NCBI GenBank assembly: GCA_013368375.1
Contig: JAACJP010000020.1
Coordinates: 186,001 to 250,000 of the forward strand
Direction: 5' to 3'
Length of the DNA: 64,000 nt
From: Tricholomella constricta
Taxonomy: Eukaryota; Basidiomycota; Agaricomycetes; Agaricales; Lyophyllaceae
A model generated the notes under the pieces. The model had not been told where the DNA came from and ran no database searches. It saw only the letters and a list, made by a program, of their open reading frames with translations. Shown here in pieces: positions 1-14,247 of the stretch; the stretch's first letter is position 1; each line of letters opens with the position of its first letter. The position numbers and the translations under genes are program-made.

Positions 1-57
1 ATTGCCAATTCCCACCTCGATTATCGATTCCACATTCACTCTTGCGATTGACAAGGC

Positions 58-506
58 TGTTAGGGCGACCTCACGAGCAGAGCTGAGTCGTACTGGCAGA
101 GGGGAATCCGAAGTTATATTAAGTACAGTAAGGAATGTAAAGAGGGGCTTACCTGGCAGAGGGGAATCCGAAGAGAATAGACTAAGGATCCCCAATGCCC
201 GTAGGCCGACTATATACGAGTACTGTACATAATAATCAAGGAATGGTCTGCGGCGCGTGTAAGGACACGTTCCCGACGCTGTCTGATCCTCGTGGCTCAG
301 GGTACGGGCACGAGTTGGGGCAGTCGACGTCGGGATGTCGGGTGGTTGGGATCGGCGTCGGGCGCGCGCAGGGAGAGATGGGAAAAGACAGGAAGTGTGT
401 AAGTGTATACACCGACGCTTGGGTCGGAGCGTCGGGGGTCGGGATCGCGAACAGTCGGGAGCGATCGCCTGAGCGTCGGAGGGCACGAAAGGGAGTTCCC
501 CTAACA
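58..506 (-). repeat. Solo LTR, family B
   Basis: As written on the plus strand the unit begins TGTTAGGGCGACC and ends CCCCTAACA, which form inverted termini. The same family recurs at 52666-53164, 53172-53608 and, in plus orientation, as the 5' LTR of element B at 57192-57688. The five bases before it (53-57) and after it (507-511) are both AAGGC, an intact target-site duplication. No internal sequence remains, so this is a solo LTR left by LTR-LTR recombination. Orientation is minus relative to the gag-pol of element B. Confidence 0.93.
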
Positions 507-511
507 AAGGC

Positions 512-2817
512 CTTATATAGGCTTTATAAATAAATAGACAAGGGATAGGATTCAAATCAGATTTCGTCCCCTCACGGTTACATAGAGATGAACATATGTA
601 TAATATTTGACATCTACATAGCACATTGTAATTTTAGACTACGGCGACATGTGTCCCCTACGCCCCTACGCTGACTCCCAGTGAAAGACGATGACCAGAC
701 CCTCGTAAATACAGTATCCGCGTCGGGATGAAGTTGACGAGGCAAGTCGGACCTATAACAAAGGATGACCCCTGCGTTAATTGAAAGAGATCGAGAAAAA
801 GCTATATTGTGACCCATTGTCACCTGTGACAGCCAGTGGACAGGCTCGTGGATTGTTTGTAGGCATGAACAACTACAGAATCAGAGATGACATACCTAGC
901 TAGAGACTACCAAGTCTTGAATGAGCAATAATAGTGGTTGCCCTAAAGATCAGATATGTCAGTGTGAGAAGCGAGTTGTGCACAGGATAGCATAGCAGCG
1001 TCACAGCGACGACATGGTGCTTGAGCCAACAGAGTGCCCACAGAATGGGCGAACTCTATACAAGGGACCACAAGCACCACGCAGGAATGATCCTCCCGCG
1101 AATGACAGAAAAAGAAGAAGAGTGGGGGTTGAGAAGAGGAGGCAACCGACGTGGCAACGAAACCGGGGCTTAATGGACATTGAAGCGGAGTTTAATTGGA
1201 CTTGTCATTTCTTTGCTTTTTGTCACATGCAAAGTGATCCATCGACCACTTGTGGGGGTGCGCATGGCCCGGTAAATTTTTGTGATGTTTGTCAATATTT
1301 TATTCAGATGTTTCCCACTATGAAGGAAGCTTCATCGCGCCCATCCCGATTCCTTTTGCCTGCGACATGTCCTCGCAAACTTTGAGAAAGAGAATTATGT
1401 ATATCTATCCTGGCTCGCTTTCTCCAGAAAAATATTCTTAAAATCACAAAAACTGATAGCTATGCAGACATGAATGACACTTAGAATTTTGATTCTGGAC
1501 AAATCCTTCTGGACATCGAAAGGTACTGAGTGATAGATGAAGTGTGCAAAATATCGAATGTGTACGCGTCGTGGGCATGGAGATTTTGGGTCGCCAAAAC
1601 CGACCGCCCAAACCACGCGCTGCGTGACAAATCGCGTGACATAACGCATCTGCTCAACGTGCGCTGAGAGTTCTGGGGCCGCCAGGGGGAGAGTAGGTCT
1701 AAATTTCATTGGGTCAGGTAAGTAACTACTGTAATAATCCTATGCCCGAATTTTAGGTGATTTGTTGACAGGAAAGAAGAGGAAATTTTGAAACATACCT
1801 ATGTCCTGATCTCCCTCCTCCATCATCCCGATAACGGCACTTATCATTCTATACGCTCCAAGAATACATGCCATTCATAGGTACTTTGAATTTCTTGAGT
1901 TGGAAAAGACACAAAATGTGGCTGATTGGTGTGAGGAGGGGGAGGAGATGGGAGATGAACATGAGATCTAGATTTCAATACTAGCTCCAAATAAATTCAA
2001 TTTGACTATACTGCATGTATGCAGGGTATACCTGGCACCTTTCTGCTGCCTTAACTTTACTTGGAACATAGTGAAGAGGTGTTTTTTGGTCTTACAATCC
2101 ATGGGACACAATTTCGTGATACTGCTTACTAAGCATCACAGAAACGGAACCGGTGATGCGCACCCCCACCACTTGTGAACCCTTGCAATGTGAGGTGGCC
2201 CCTTGCAATGTCGTCAGACTACACAACCCAGAGTTAGATTGGGGTAGCGGTAGGATTGTCTGAAACAGGATAGACCGGGAATCAAAGCTCTGGTTGCCTT
2301 GGGTCCGTTTATGAGATGACCTTGGTCTGGTTGGATTGTGATGAACCCCAACCCAGACCTGGCGCACCCTTCAAGCCCGGCTGAACCAGGGGTGAACCTC
2401 GGCCAAGTTACTTCCCACGCCAGGTGCAACCAAACAACTGGAATTGGAAGGCGTCACGTCCCGCACTTCACGTGTTGCAGTTCACGTGTGTGTTGAACTT
2501 TGCCATATTTTTTCGTTGTTTCCTGGTTGTTCCCAACCGTCAATGTCCTTGTCATTGTGCCCCACCTTGGATCACTGTTTATTGCTGCCCCCCTCAATTT
2601 TCACTGCCCGGCCAGCTTTTGCCTCAACATGCTCACCATCGAGTGGTTTGGGTCCGGCACTCTGCTGCAGAGGATTTAGGGTAACACCATCAGCTTGCAG
2701 TTCGACCACCCACGTCTTGGCTCCGCTGGCAGATGAGTTTGAGAGAAAAGGTGTGCTGCATCCCCTTCACTGTCCATTTACTTTGCTCATAGCATCATCC
2801 AGTTACCGGTGGCGCGG
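512..2817. other. Intergenic region with no supported gene
   Basis: I see no conserved protein, RNA gene or clear splice-compatible coding series here. The open frames are short, lack recognisable motifs and do not join across plausible introns. The stretch around 1200-2050 is AT-richer than the gene-dense part of the window. It is flanked by solo LTRs on both sides and is probably old repeat-rich intergenic DNA. Confidence 0.5.
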
Positions 2818-3840
2818 TGATGAGCACCGTCCCGCGCTGTACACCGAACCTGCCCATAATACGGACATCAACCGCTGCGCCACGACGAACGCGGTCCCGA
2901 ATGCGACCAAAGCGCTAAACCGACCGACTGACAATACGACCAAATGACCGACGCACCGACCAAGAAACAAAGTAACTTGAAACGCCAGTTCTCCTCTCTG
3001 GGCGCACAGAGCACGGAACGCCGTATAACCTGTCAACGACCGCGCACGTTCGGATGCCAAGGTCTCAACCCGGCGACAACCAAACCTGATTTGAAATGAT
3101 CCTAGGAAACACCGTTGCCCAGCCAGTCGCAGGAAGGATCCGGCCGTACCACGGAGTTCCGCACCCAAGAGCCACTACCGATCGCAAAGCCACCACCGAT
3201 CATACATCCGACCCGACGCCTCGAGCCGATCAAAAGCCCCTTTGCTGAGCCAAAGAGCGCCACACTCTCTAAAAAGCGTCGCGCGGTACCAAGCTTGGCG
3301 GCGCTTCTCCCAATAATCCAGTAAAACACCTGCCTCGCCGGCTCGCGCGAGGCGAGTCGGTCGTATAGTATAAAAACATACCCATGTATTACCTACTTCC
3401 CCCAGTGAATTACAGCCCGTATTTTCCCTCACACTCAGAGTGAATAGCTCAAACCATCGTCTCTGTCGTCTCTGCTCCGTTCCCATCGTATAAACCGCCG
3501 CCGCCATCGTAAAACTCGTAACCGCCGTCTCTGTCACCTCGTATTCGTCGCTCGAACCCGTGAGTTCTCCGTATTAACCTCGTTCGTCTCGTTGTCGCAT
3601 GACCGACACCGAAAGTCGCGTCGCCGACAGGTTCCATCTGGGAACGTCGTACACCATCGCCTTCATCGTATCACCGTCGGTTCGACTACTGACAAGTCGG
3701 ATCGCCTTTTACCTACCTCAAACAACATTTACAAACCCTGCACACTCGCGTGTTTGGGAACTTTTAACACTTCTCGCCCCCCATAGTTGTTAGTTGTTTT
3801 GTTGTTGTGCACAGCACCTACAGGCCTTCTAGCTCTATCA
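2818..3840 (+). repeat. Solo LTR, family A (about 1 kb)
   Basis: The unit starts TGATGAGCACC and ends CTCTATCA, giving TGAT/ATCA termini. It matches the 5' LTR of element A at 54644-55685 along its whole length. A TATA-like stretch (tagtataaaaa) lies near 3366. The four bases before it (2814-2817) and after it (3841-3844) are both GCGG, consistent with a 4-bp target-site duplication. No internal element sequence is attached, so this is a solo LTR. Confidence 0.9.
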
Positions 3841-3844
3841 GCGG

Positions 3845-5469
3845 CAACCTTTTTTGAAGGCAAGAATTGACTTCTTTTTGACGAAATACATGCTAAACCA
3901 CTGGTTAGGTATTTACCCTCTCTTCGCCCCCTTGCATTGACTTGTCTGTGATCCCGCGGTACTGGTCTCCCCCGTAAGTTATGCTCGCCCCTTCAAGAAC
4001 TTCATGTACTCATATTCAACAGAATCCTGGCCAATGTAATCCCCGCCGTGTTGACTGCCATGGTGAGTCCTACTTTCTTCTTGAAAAGCTCATTCTCACT
4101 TGAACTCAACAGATATGGTGCTTTCCCTTTATCAAACACTTTTGCAGATTGACAAGTCTCGTCGTCCATCAATGCAGAAGGTGAGACTTTCAACTTATTC
4201 CATTTTCTCTGTAGCCTTTTTGTAGCATCTCCTTGCATATACCAATATATTCTATCTTTTCTATCATGCAAGTGCACCTGAGGGCGGAGAAGAGGAATCC
4301 CAAATGAGAAATACCAGGGCGTAGCAACCATTTCACGTGGCTGATCTCACGTGCGAAACTTGGGTTGGACTCCGTTCAGGCGCCGGATGGTCTCCGCGCC
4401 ATCAATCCTGGGTTGACCTTGCTTGTGGCAAGCCTGTGTTGGCCGTGGTCCGGACTGCGATCAACTCAGGCAACACTAAACTCAGGATCACCGCAATCTA
4501 TTTCCCAGCTGTGTATATATTTCATTATAAACCCTTGTGAAAGCCATATATTGATCCGTCAATCACTATAATATTGTTGTTTTTCACAAGGTCCCACGGC
4601 TTTTTCCCAAATTTGCTGATGTACTGAGGACGCACGGCGAACTGCTCAGTGTCAGCAGCATCTTCTTTGTTGAGCAACGCTTGGTAAACTGTTTCTCTGC
4701 TGAGAGGCAACGACATTGGATTCTATGTGTGTCGAGAGAATATGGCGAGAAGAGACAAGGATTTGGTCAATCAAAAAAGCAGTGATATATGGCTTAAACT
4801 GAAGCAAGAATTCGGCAGCACGGCAAGGCTCGTAGCGCCACCTGATTGCCCAAACGTTTTTACATTGGCAGTCGCGCGCTAGACGGCAGGAAGCACGCCA
4901 TTGTTCTCCACTATATCTCCATCCAGCGGTGACCAGACGGAGCCTCATCGAATAGTCGTAACTTCACATAAACCAGCTGCAAACTTGGTGGCCGACTGTA
5001 GTAGGGTCAGAATGACGTACGACACGCCAGGTTCCAAAAGCAATGGATGGATGGATGGATGGATGTATTACCCGCAGCGGTCCCAAAAAAGAACAAGCGG
5101 GGCCCGTTCTACATACACGACATCAAATGTATGCTACGGACACGAATAAACCAGAGCCGATGCGATATACGGAATCTCACGGATTAGTTTACTCATGCGA
5201 CACTCCTCTGGAGGCGGACAAGAGCTCAGCATAATACCGAGAGACACAGAAGCATATTGCGTGGGAGTAAGCGGTAGTGAGCAGGAAAAGGAGGCAAAAG
5301 AGAATGATGATATAAAAAGTGTGAAAGCAGGCATCGCCATGGACGCCAAGTTGCTTTCGGAGTGCACCATGTTGTCGTTTCGTAAAACAGTGCAATGACT
5401 GGGGTGACTCATTCGCGAGAGAGAGAATGAGGGCTTCACGCCGATGTAGGACTGGACAAATACACTTGA
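3845..5469. other. Intergenic region with weak unassigned frames
   Basis: Two minus-strand frames look slightly protein-like but match nothing I recognise: 4002-4331 (109 codons, Lys-rich) and 4525-4716 (63 codons). Neither has a convincing neighbouring exon. They could be remnants of a degraded gene or chance. The 3' part (about 5100-5469) probably includes the 3' trailer of the LINE fragment that starts at 5470 on the minus strand. Confidence 0.35.
5043..5065. repeat. (ATGG)n microsatellite
   Basis: Five perfect ATGG units plus a partial sixth, in intergenic DNA. Simple-sequence tract with no coding context. Confidence 0.95.
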
Positions 5470-6704
5470 TTATGTAGTAGGGATGCACATAGGGACCTCG
5501 TCGTAGATACCAAGAATTTGGTGGACGTAAGCCGCAAACGGCTTTAAAGTGTCCGTGTGATTGACGAGAAAGTCAACGAACTGTGTAGCAGGGGCGGAGA
5601 GAAAGAGGACGCGTAAGCGAGGATTATGATGAAATAGGGTGTCGAGGAATTGGTCACGGGCAGATAGGAGCCGGTCATTCGAACGACACCCGAACAAAGC
5701 GTGGACTTCGTCCTCAATAGCGAGGCGGCAGAATCGACATAAGCGATTCTGCCGCTCGATGCGACCCCGAGCAAAACGGCGACGGCGTAGCTGTTCGACA
5801 GCCAACGGATGGTCGGACAGGAGCAGGCGCGTAAGGGCATGCCGATGTTTGGGGTCAGGTATTTTGAGGTATGGTTGCATGCGACGCCGAGTGATATCAT
5901 GACCACGGGCGCGAAAGACAAGTTTTGTGGAGTTGTCCCATAGGGCCTGCAGGGACGTCCGTGCAGAGCTTTCGATCAGGTGGGACAGAAGAGGAGCAGT
6001 GGTGGTCAAGGTATCGGCGTTGACATGAACAGGGTCCGGGAGCTGTGCACAGACCTTAATAAGGTCCTTGACCCAGGACGAGGTTCGGTCATGCGGATGA
6101 GTTTGTGCGAGGTTGATAGAGTCCATAAGGGCGGCGTAAGCGAGACAGTGGGGGGCGAGAGAGTAAATAGAGTTGAGGAATCCCACAGCTAATATGATTC
6201 GGCGGTATTTGAGAGGCATCAAGCCTGTCTCTGTATACAGCGGGTGCAGTAAAGAACGAGCTGATAAATGCAACATCCTTCGTATGAAGGTCCGCTGCAC
6301 GTTCTCGAGCTCATTCAGGGCGGCGCGATTGGTATCGAGGATGACGTCGCATCCATGGATAAGATGGGGGTCGATGCGGGCCATGTAGAGTTTGCGCCCT
6401 TCGGGAGGCGGAATAATGCCGACGAAGGAGTCAATGGTGAAAGTTGCCCCCGAGATACCCTGCGCTGCTGATGTCTTTGTCTTGGAGTGCTTTTGAAACA
6501 TGGACGAGTTTGCGAAGTCGAAAGTGATGCCGACGTAAGTGTAGTAAGTGACAAACTCGATAGGTATGCCCGCAACAGTGATTCGAATGCCATCGGAGTC
6601 GGTGGGCCGATGTCGTGCAACCGACCACTTGGAAACGTGATGCGCGACGTCCCGTCCCTGTCCAAAATGTGAAGATTGACTGAACGCAAAAACAACGGAG
6701 CTGA
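5470..6704 (-). pseudogene. 5'-truncated LINE (non-LTR retrotransposon) reverse transcriptase, C-terminal part
   Basis: About 410 codons are open on the minus strand from just after a stop near 6705 down to the stop at 5470. The frame reads through the segment YVGITFDF, typical of the region just after the RT palm in LINE ORF2 proteins. A thumb-like helical region rich in Arg and Leu follows, then a C-terminal Cys-His cluster of the form CRFC-x8-H-x4-C, as in LINE ORF2 tails. The catalytic palm (YxDD), endonuclease domain and ORF1 are absent. Upstream sequence only continues in other frames, so the copy is truncated and dead. No clear poly-A tail is seen beyond 5470. A Tad or jockey-like clade is likely, but the clade cannot be fixed from this fragment. 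Confidence 0.75.
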
Positions 6705-7306
6705 GCTAACAAGCTGTCGACGATGGAACCTTCTGGCCGAAGCTAGCAGGGTACCACGCCTACTGGCAGGCACCTGAAAACATATAAAGGGAGGGTAATT
6801 TTTTTTAACAAACGTTAGCTACTTCCTCATTGATTTAATTTGACGATAGCACCTCTACCTACCTCGACATGAAGGCTTCCTTTGTTGTGTGCAATGTGAC
6901 GCGCGTGGCGATACAGCCCATCCTACAAAACTGCAGGACTCGTAATTTCATGAATCGAATCTCCTCTTTAACACGAGCACACGACGTTGAACGGGAAAAA
7001 TAAAAGAGGAAAAAGGGCCAACACATACATGGCCCGGCGTTCCATGCGGATAACAAGACTGACTACACATACATGACCCGAAAAACCGAGAGACAGAGAG
7101 AGGGTTGGGTTGGGTTGGGGTGAGTGAGTGACCGACCGACAACTCCACACACACATCACACGAGCAAAGCATCATTTCTTCATCTCCTCTTTCGAATTCC
7201 TTCCCATCCATCGATATCACTTTCCGTGCATTTTACACTTCCTTCACTCCACTCCACTCCACCACCCTACCCTCTACTTTCCCAGTTAAAGTCATCAAAC
7301 CACAAC

Positions 7307-8754
7307 TCACCCGCGGGCCGGCACACCCGCAGACTGTGCCGCAGCAGGCGCTCCACCTCCACGCCTCGGCCTGCCTCCGCGCCTGCCAAACCCTCCCCAC
7401 CCACCAACATAGGCTCCAGGGCCCATGAGCCCCACCCCACCGGGCTCTCCAAAGGTTGCGACGTTCCTCTCGCGCTCCTCCTCCCTGCGGTTCCTGCCCA
7501 TCCCCCCGCGGCCCCCGCGTCGCCCTCCGCGTCCACCACCAGCAGCAGCGCCACCACCACCGGCAGTATTGCCGCCCGCAGGCCCCGTCTGCGCACCCGA
7601 CGAGAGCGAGTCGAAGAAGGACTTTTGGGGATTATACGCCGCGGGCTCCTTCTCCTTCACCCCCTCATCCTTCCCTTCCTTACCCTTATCCTTGTCCTTC
7701 CCCTCCTCTCCCTCCACAGACGCTCCCGCATCCTCCCCCTTCGCACCATCATCAGCAGCAGTAGCAGTAGCAGGCACCCGCGGCGTCAACGCAGCCTTAT
7801 CAAACTTCGCATTGCTGCTCTCAAAATCAAAGTCCGTCGTCGGCACCTTGATCTGCACCGGCCCAGCGGGTTCCGCACGCCCACGCCCGCCCCGCCCTCC
7901 TCCTCCTCCACGTCCCCCACGAGATCCGTTGTGGGAGACGCGCAGGTCGCCGAGGGCGCGCTCGACGGTCTCGAGCGACGCCGCCGCCGTGTGCACCGGG
8001 TTGGTGCGGCGCCCCGCCTGCTGCCCCTGCCCTTGCCCCGGAGCCTGCCCCTGGCCCGGCCCTTGGTGCGCGGGACGCGGCTGGGGGTGTGGGGAGGGCG
8101 GGTGTTGTTGTTGGGGGGCGGGCGCACCGTTGGTGGCGGCGTAAGCTTGCTGAGCGGGTGGCTGTTGCTGCTGCTGCGGCTGCAGGTGGGCTGGGACGGC
8201 GGGAGCGGGATATGGGGAGGCGTGGTTTGGTCCTTGGGGGGCGGCCTGGTGGTGACTTAGTTAGTGCGGTCTGGGTAGAAGGAGGGAGAGGAGGAGGAGG
8301 GCGTACAAGGACTGCGGGATCATCGTGCACGCTCCGTCGGGGCGTGGGCTCGTCGACGGCTAGGTCTTTGACCTCTGAAGCACGGAAGATGATGTATTGG
8401 TAGGGTTCTTGCACGGGAGGAATGAATTCGGTCGGTGGCCTAAAAAAGAACAGTCAGGTCGAATCAGAATTTATGATCCTCGTAGGTGGCTCGAAGGACT
8501 CGCCGCCGTGATTCAGTTCCCATAGAGTACACTGTCCGTTATATGAGCCAATATTTCATACATCGGGCAAGGAGAGACGCGCACCATTGGAGAGTTGAAT
8601 TGTGGACGCAGCTGGGTCAATGCCCGCGAGAATACCCCGATACCGCACATCTGAGTGAGAAATAAGAGAAATAGGTTTGCTGAGGCCGCAGTGAGTATGT
8701 GGGTCTACAGCAGAGGCATACAAGAAGCACTTACCCAATGAAACTTTGAGCCAT
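7307..8754 (-). CDS. SCD6: Scd6/LSM14-family mRNA decapping and translational repressor
   Basis: Five exons: 8735-8754, 8585-8679, 8504-8531, 8307-8439 and 7307-8245, giving 404 codons. The protein starts MAQSFIGKPISLIS, the classic LSM14 Sm-like fold (about residues 1-85, including YRGILAGIDP). A Q/P-rich linker follows. Next come an FDF box (DFDFESSNAKFD), an FFD box (NPQKSFFDSL), a TFG box (NVATFGEP) and RGG clusters around the boxes. These proteins bind eIF4G through RGG and recruit Dhh1/Edc3/Dcp2 partners in P-bodies. The first exon is only 20 nt. Intron 3 (8440-8503) starts GCGAGT and ends AG; only this GC donor keeps the phase, so it is probably a GC-AG intron. The stop codon overlaps GGTGAGT, so a further 3' exon cannot be excluded. 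Confidence 0.9.
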
Positions 8755-9363
8755 GTTGAGAAATTAGAGAGTAAAAATGAGGAGAGTTGCAAAGGCAAAA
8801 GAGGACGCGTGTTGACGTGTTTGTCGCTTCAAACTCCGATGATTGGCAACAGCCCTTCAAATCAATCAAGTAAAGGGACGCAAAAGGGGCGTCAGGTCTT
8901 CGAGGGTTGTTGGATATCACTGTTTTGGCAGATGATGATAGGAAGGAATTGAAGAGAAATATAGCCATTAGTAAAACACCGAGAGCGTTGCGAACATAAT
9001 GATCACAACTTGTACTCCAACTCGGACCCTTCCAGGTTGTATCGCCCACTCACGTTGGATAAAATACATACCACAGCTCGCGTTAACAGGACGAGGGCGA
9101 TAGGTATGGTTTGCCCGAGTACTGTGCGCAGTGGCGCCGCAGCGGGAGAGGGTTGTTTGGATTAGGTTCCCACAATTCCCACGCCACCATGCGGTTTCAA
9201 GGATGTGGATGGATGTCAATGTGACAACGCTCCTGAACCTCCCGTCACTGTCCGTCACGATCTTGTCACTAGAACGCCCGCCAGCCGTCGCGCAGGTCAC
9301 ACCAGGATCACACAGGTCGCCGTCGTTGTGCACGGTGCACAGAGTAGGGAAGTCTTAATACAC
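8755..9363. promoter_or_regulatory. Divergent promoter region between SCD6 and the Q-rich gene
   Basis: A 609-bp gap separates two genes transcribed away from each other, so both promoters must lie here. No canonical TATA box stands out. I see no coding exon that joins either gene. Confidence 0.5.
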
Positions 9364-10718
9364 ATGGATTCCAGTATGCACTCCACCGGAGCCACCTCCT
9401 CCCGCAAACGGCCCCGCGAGAATGAAACAGAGAGCCAGAGACTCAAGCGTGAAAAGGCTGCTGAACGACAGCGCCGGAAACGCGAACGAGACCGCAATAG
9501 CGGCGCCAATGGGATGGCCATGATGGGCTTTTCATCGCCCAACGACCATCACCAGCACATTCAGCAGCAGCAACAACAACAACACGTACACACGCAAGCC
9601 ATGCCCGCCCAAGTCCAGCAGGCACCTGTTATCGACTACCGCACCCCCACCGAGTACACCAACCAACCGGATCTCACCCCCGAGGAAATGGCACGCCGTG
9701 ATCGCGTGCGCGCTGCTGCCCGGGAGCGACAAAGAAAACACAGGCTGCTCGTCAAACAGCGGAAAATGCGCGAGCTGGGCATGGACATGGGCAACGAGAT
9801 CATGCCGGGCATGGAGGAGGTCCACTACCGGGTCAACGCAGAGGGCCACTACCAGCAGGTTCTCCCGCACGAGCTCCAGCAACCTCCGCAGCCGCCCCCA
9901 TCCATGTCCGGCGGCCCGCACGAGCCTCCGTTTCCGCAGGGCCAGCCCCTCGGCGGGCAGACATTCGCGTCGACGCTACTCCTCTCCTTCTCCTGTGCCC
10001 CGCTCCTCAAACAACACCTCCTCCGCACGCTGCACATGTCCAACGAGGAACTCGCCTCGCTCGAGCCCATCCTCGCTGAAGCATGGGAACGCTGGGACCA
10101 CGCAGTACGTTCTTTCATCTTCCCATGTCCCCCCCACACTGACCCCTGCCCCATTCCCAGCGACGCGCCCACTACGCCGAGCAAGCTGCCAAAGCCGGCC
10201 TCGCACCCCCCAACCTCGGGGGCCCGCCCTACCCCGTCGACCTCTCCCACGAGCAGGCCCAAGCCCAAGCCCAGGCCCAAGCACAGGCGCAGGCCCAAGC
10301 CCATGTCCAAGCACAACAAGCACAACAGCAACAACAGCAGCAGCAGCAGCATCCCACGGCCTACTCAATACCAACCAACGGGCCCTCGGACTCGACGCAC
10401 CCGACCACGAACGAGTTCCGAGCCCGCTTCCACAGGTCTCTGGTCGGGCCCACCCCCTTCCGCACGTACGCACCGGAAGGCGCGGGTGCGGCATCTACGC
10501 CTACCAGCTCGAGCTCGGCGCCGGCCGCGGGCGACGCTATTGACCCACATCTGTCTGCGCCGGCGCAGCAGCAGACGAGTAGCGGGGGCGGGGCGGGCGG
10601 GGCGAATGGGCAGGCGAATGGGGCGGGCGGGAGCGGCGGTGGGGGCGGCACGAAGAGCGAGTCGTCGCCGGGGTCGAACGATGCGTCGTTTGTAGGGGAT
10701 GATCCGGATTTTGGATAA
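9364..10718 (+). CDS. Q/A-rich protein with two basic helical segments, putative nuclear regulator
   Basis: Two exons (9364-10104, 10161-10718) in phase 0 give 432 residues. The N-terminus carries a basic stretch (residues about 14-45, many K/R/E, with a KRPRE nuclear-signal-like motif). A second basic segment (about residues 108-135, RERQRKHRLLVKQRK) resembles a bZIP basic region but has no leucine zipper after it. A central segment (about 200-255) looks folded. The C-terminal half is low complexity: A-Q alternation, a polyQ run from CAG repeats near 10330, and a Gly-rich tail ending in acidic residues (DDPDFG). I do not recognise a named family. The composition suggests a transcription or chromatin factor, but this is inference. 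Confidence 0.75.
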
Positions 10719-11334
10719 CCAGGTGAGGAAATGGACAATTTTTTTTTATGTGTGGAGAGAAATGGTCTTGTGTATGCTGGGATTTATTGTTTGCTTGGTG
10801 TTTCGGGTTCCAATCTCCCCTCTCCCCCCTCCTCATCTTCTCTTACTCTACCTCTAAACCCCGCTTTTAGAGCATGCAAGTCCCATGCTTGTACACGCCA
10901 CCCCTCTTCCCCCTTTTCCCTCTCCCTCCTTTTCTATTATCGTCGGGCTTTGTGTAACAGTGCACTCAGTACAATATATAATTAATGGCCATGGCCGTCT
11001 CTTAAATTAGCGTTCCCCATCTCTCCCACCCGACGAATTTTCGCAAGAATCATCAGCGTCACTCACTCACTCACTCATTCATATATAGGGACATATGTAT
11101 ACCGTATCACAGTATGTATAGCAACCCTTCTTCTACGGTACTCCAATACCTTATACATAAGTAGGTAAGTACATACACACAACATTTCTGGTTCCTGTCC
11201 TAGATAGTCGCTTTAAGAATCTATCCGCCGTATGCAGGTTGGGCGCGTGGTGTGGTGTCTGTCCGTCCGTACCCGCCCCTCTCATCTATAGTGTATGGCA
11301 TATTCCTTCGTACTTCGTACCTTGATCGCAACTT
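10719..11334. other. Convergent 3' intergenic region
   Basis: 616 bp between two gene 3' ends. It holds T/C-rich tracts, a short TCAC-type simple repeat near 11060 and TATA-rich stretches around 11085-11170. It probably contains both 3' UTRs. No gene seen. Confidence 0.6.
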
Positions 11335-13131
<1,797 letters not shown>

Positions 13132-13406
13132 TCAGAAGGATCGAGTGATCAATCTGCAGCGGTGGGCTTACCCTGATTGAACAGTAGGTAATTCTCGCAC
13201 TTGGATGTCGTGGAGAAGGGAAACGGGAAGGTTGGGGCCGTTCTTGCGCAAAATAATCTATATCAGATGCCGACAAATCCGAGAGATTTGCCGAAAACAG
13301 ATCGGAGATCGGGGCGAGCCGCGTTGCCCGCTCCCCGACGACACACGTGCTGCTTGCTGCTCATCGCTCGCGTCGAGGACCACTGCAAACAAGTTCCTCG
13401 GGCGCA

Positions 13407-13880
13407 ATGGCTGTGTTTGCTTCGAAGCCGTGGAGGCAGACGCCGATGCATCGCACCATAAAGAAGTACCCGGGCCTTTTTGGCGTGCCTTTTGTGCTCA
13501 TAATGGTCGCGGCGTCGTATGGGCTCACCACGTTCACCCAGACCCGGTATGACTTGCATGATCAGAAGGTTAAACAGGTGCGTCCGTGTATCGGTGGCTA
13601 GAGGCCGGTGCTGAGTTTGCTTGGGCGTAGGTGACGAAAGAGCAGGAGCTCAATTTGGACAAGAACAGGAAGAAGTTTGACATAAGGGAGGAATATTTCG
13701 TGAGTGGGCTTATGTTATTGCCTCCAGGCTAGTTTGGATTCAGATCTTTGTTCTTGCGTGTTTCAGCGACTGAGTGCGGCAGCGGATGAGGACTGGGAGC
13801 CCAAGAGAATCGCCAGGCCAAAGGGCTTGCCAGAGTGGGGTGTACCTCCAACGGAACCTCCTCCTTCAAAGAAATCATAG
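13407..13880 (+). CDS. COX16: Cytochrome c oxidase assembly protein Cox16
   Basis: Three phase-0 exons (13407-13577, 13631-13699, 13767-13880) give 117 residues, the usual size. Cox16 is a mitochondrial inner-membrane protein that helps deliver copper-loaded Cox2 during complex IV assembly. A single transmembrane helix lies at about residues 24-42 (FGVPFVLIMVAASYGL). It is preceded by a basic N-terminus and followed by the conserved region with QELNLDKNRKKFDIREEYF and a Pro-rich tail ending in KKS. The start is the first ATG that gives the family N-terminus. Confidence 0.93.
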
Positions 13881-14247
13881 ACACATGGAGAGGCAGAGCA
13901 TGATGGACGTGGTCTTGTATCATTTGTATTTTTATATCACTGCAGCTTGATATCTACGCAATCTCTTAATCTTCCCCGTACTCGATGCGCAATGGTTGGC
14001 CTTGGTTCACACCAACTCAAGTTGGAACATAACACATGCATAGAATGCTTGTTAACCAAAATTGAGACGTCGCGAATCTTATCCAGGCAAGGACTAGAGA
14101 GCTTTCAAAGCGAAATGCAAAAGTCCTGGATGGACAGGCTCTTATAACAGCTCACCAACATGGGGACAACCATAATATCTTCAAGATACTAACTCCGTCA
14201 CAGCTTCCCATTCAACCCTTCTATTGCGTTGCATGCGACATGCGGTT
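13881..14247. other. Short convergent intergenic region
   Basis: 367 bp between the 3' ends of COX16 and ATP18. Nothing beyond presumed 3' UTRs is visible. Confidence 0.6.

Noticed and set aside
3449..3786. Frames inside the family A LTRs (also 55279-55631)
   Set aside because: They occur in every family A copy because the LTR is repeated, and they lie in non-coding LTR sequence.
4002..4716. Two minus-strand frames as a real gene
   Set aside because: No recognisable motif and no way to join them with consistent splice phase.
7101..7125. GGTT-rich run resembling a telomere repeat
   Set aside because: Only four imperfect units in the 3' flank of SCD6 and not the fungal TTAGGG motif, so simple sequence.
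7124..8260. Long plus-strand frame of 378 codons over SCD6
   Set aside because: It is the antisense shadow of the Gly/Arg/Pro-rich SCD6 exon. Low-complexity GC-rich coding sequence often leaves all frames open.
9976..10494. Minus-strand frames over the Q-rich gene
   Set aside because: Antisense shadows of repetitive CAG/GCC codons; no motifs.
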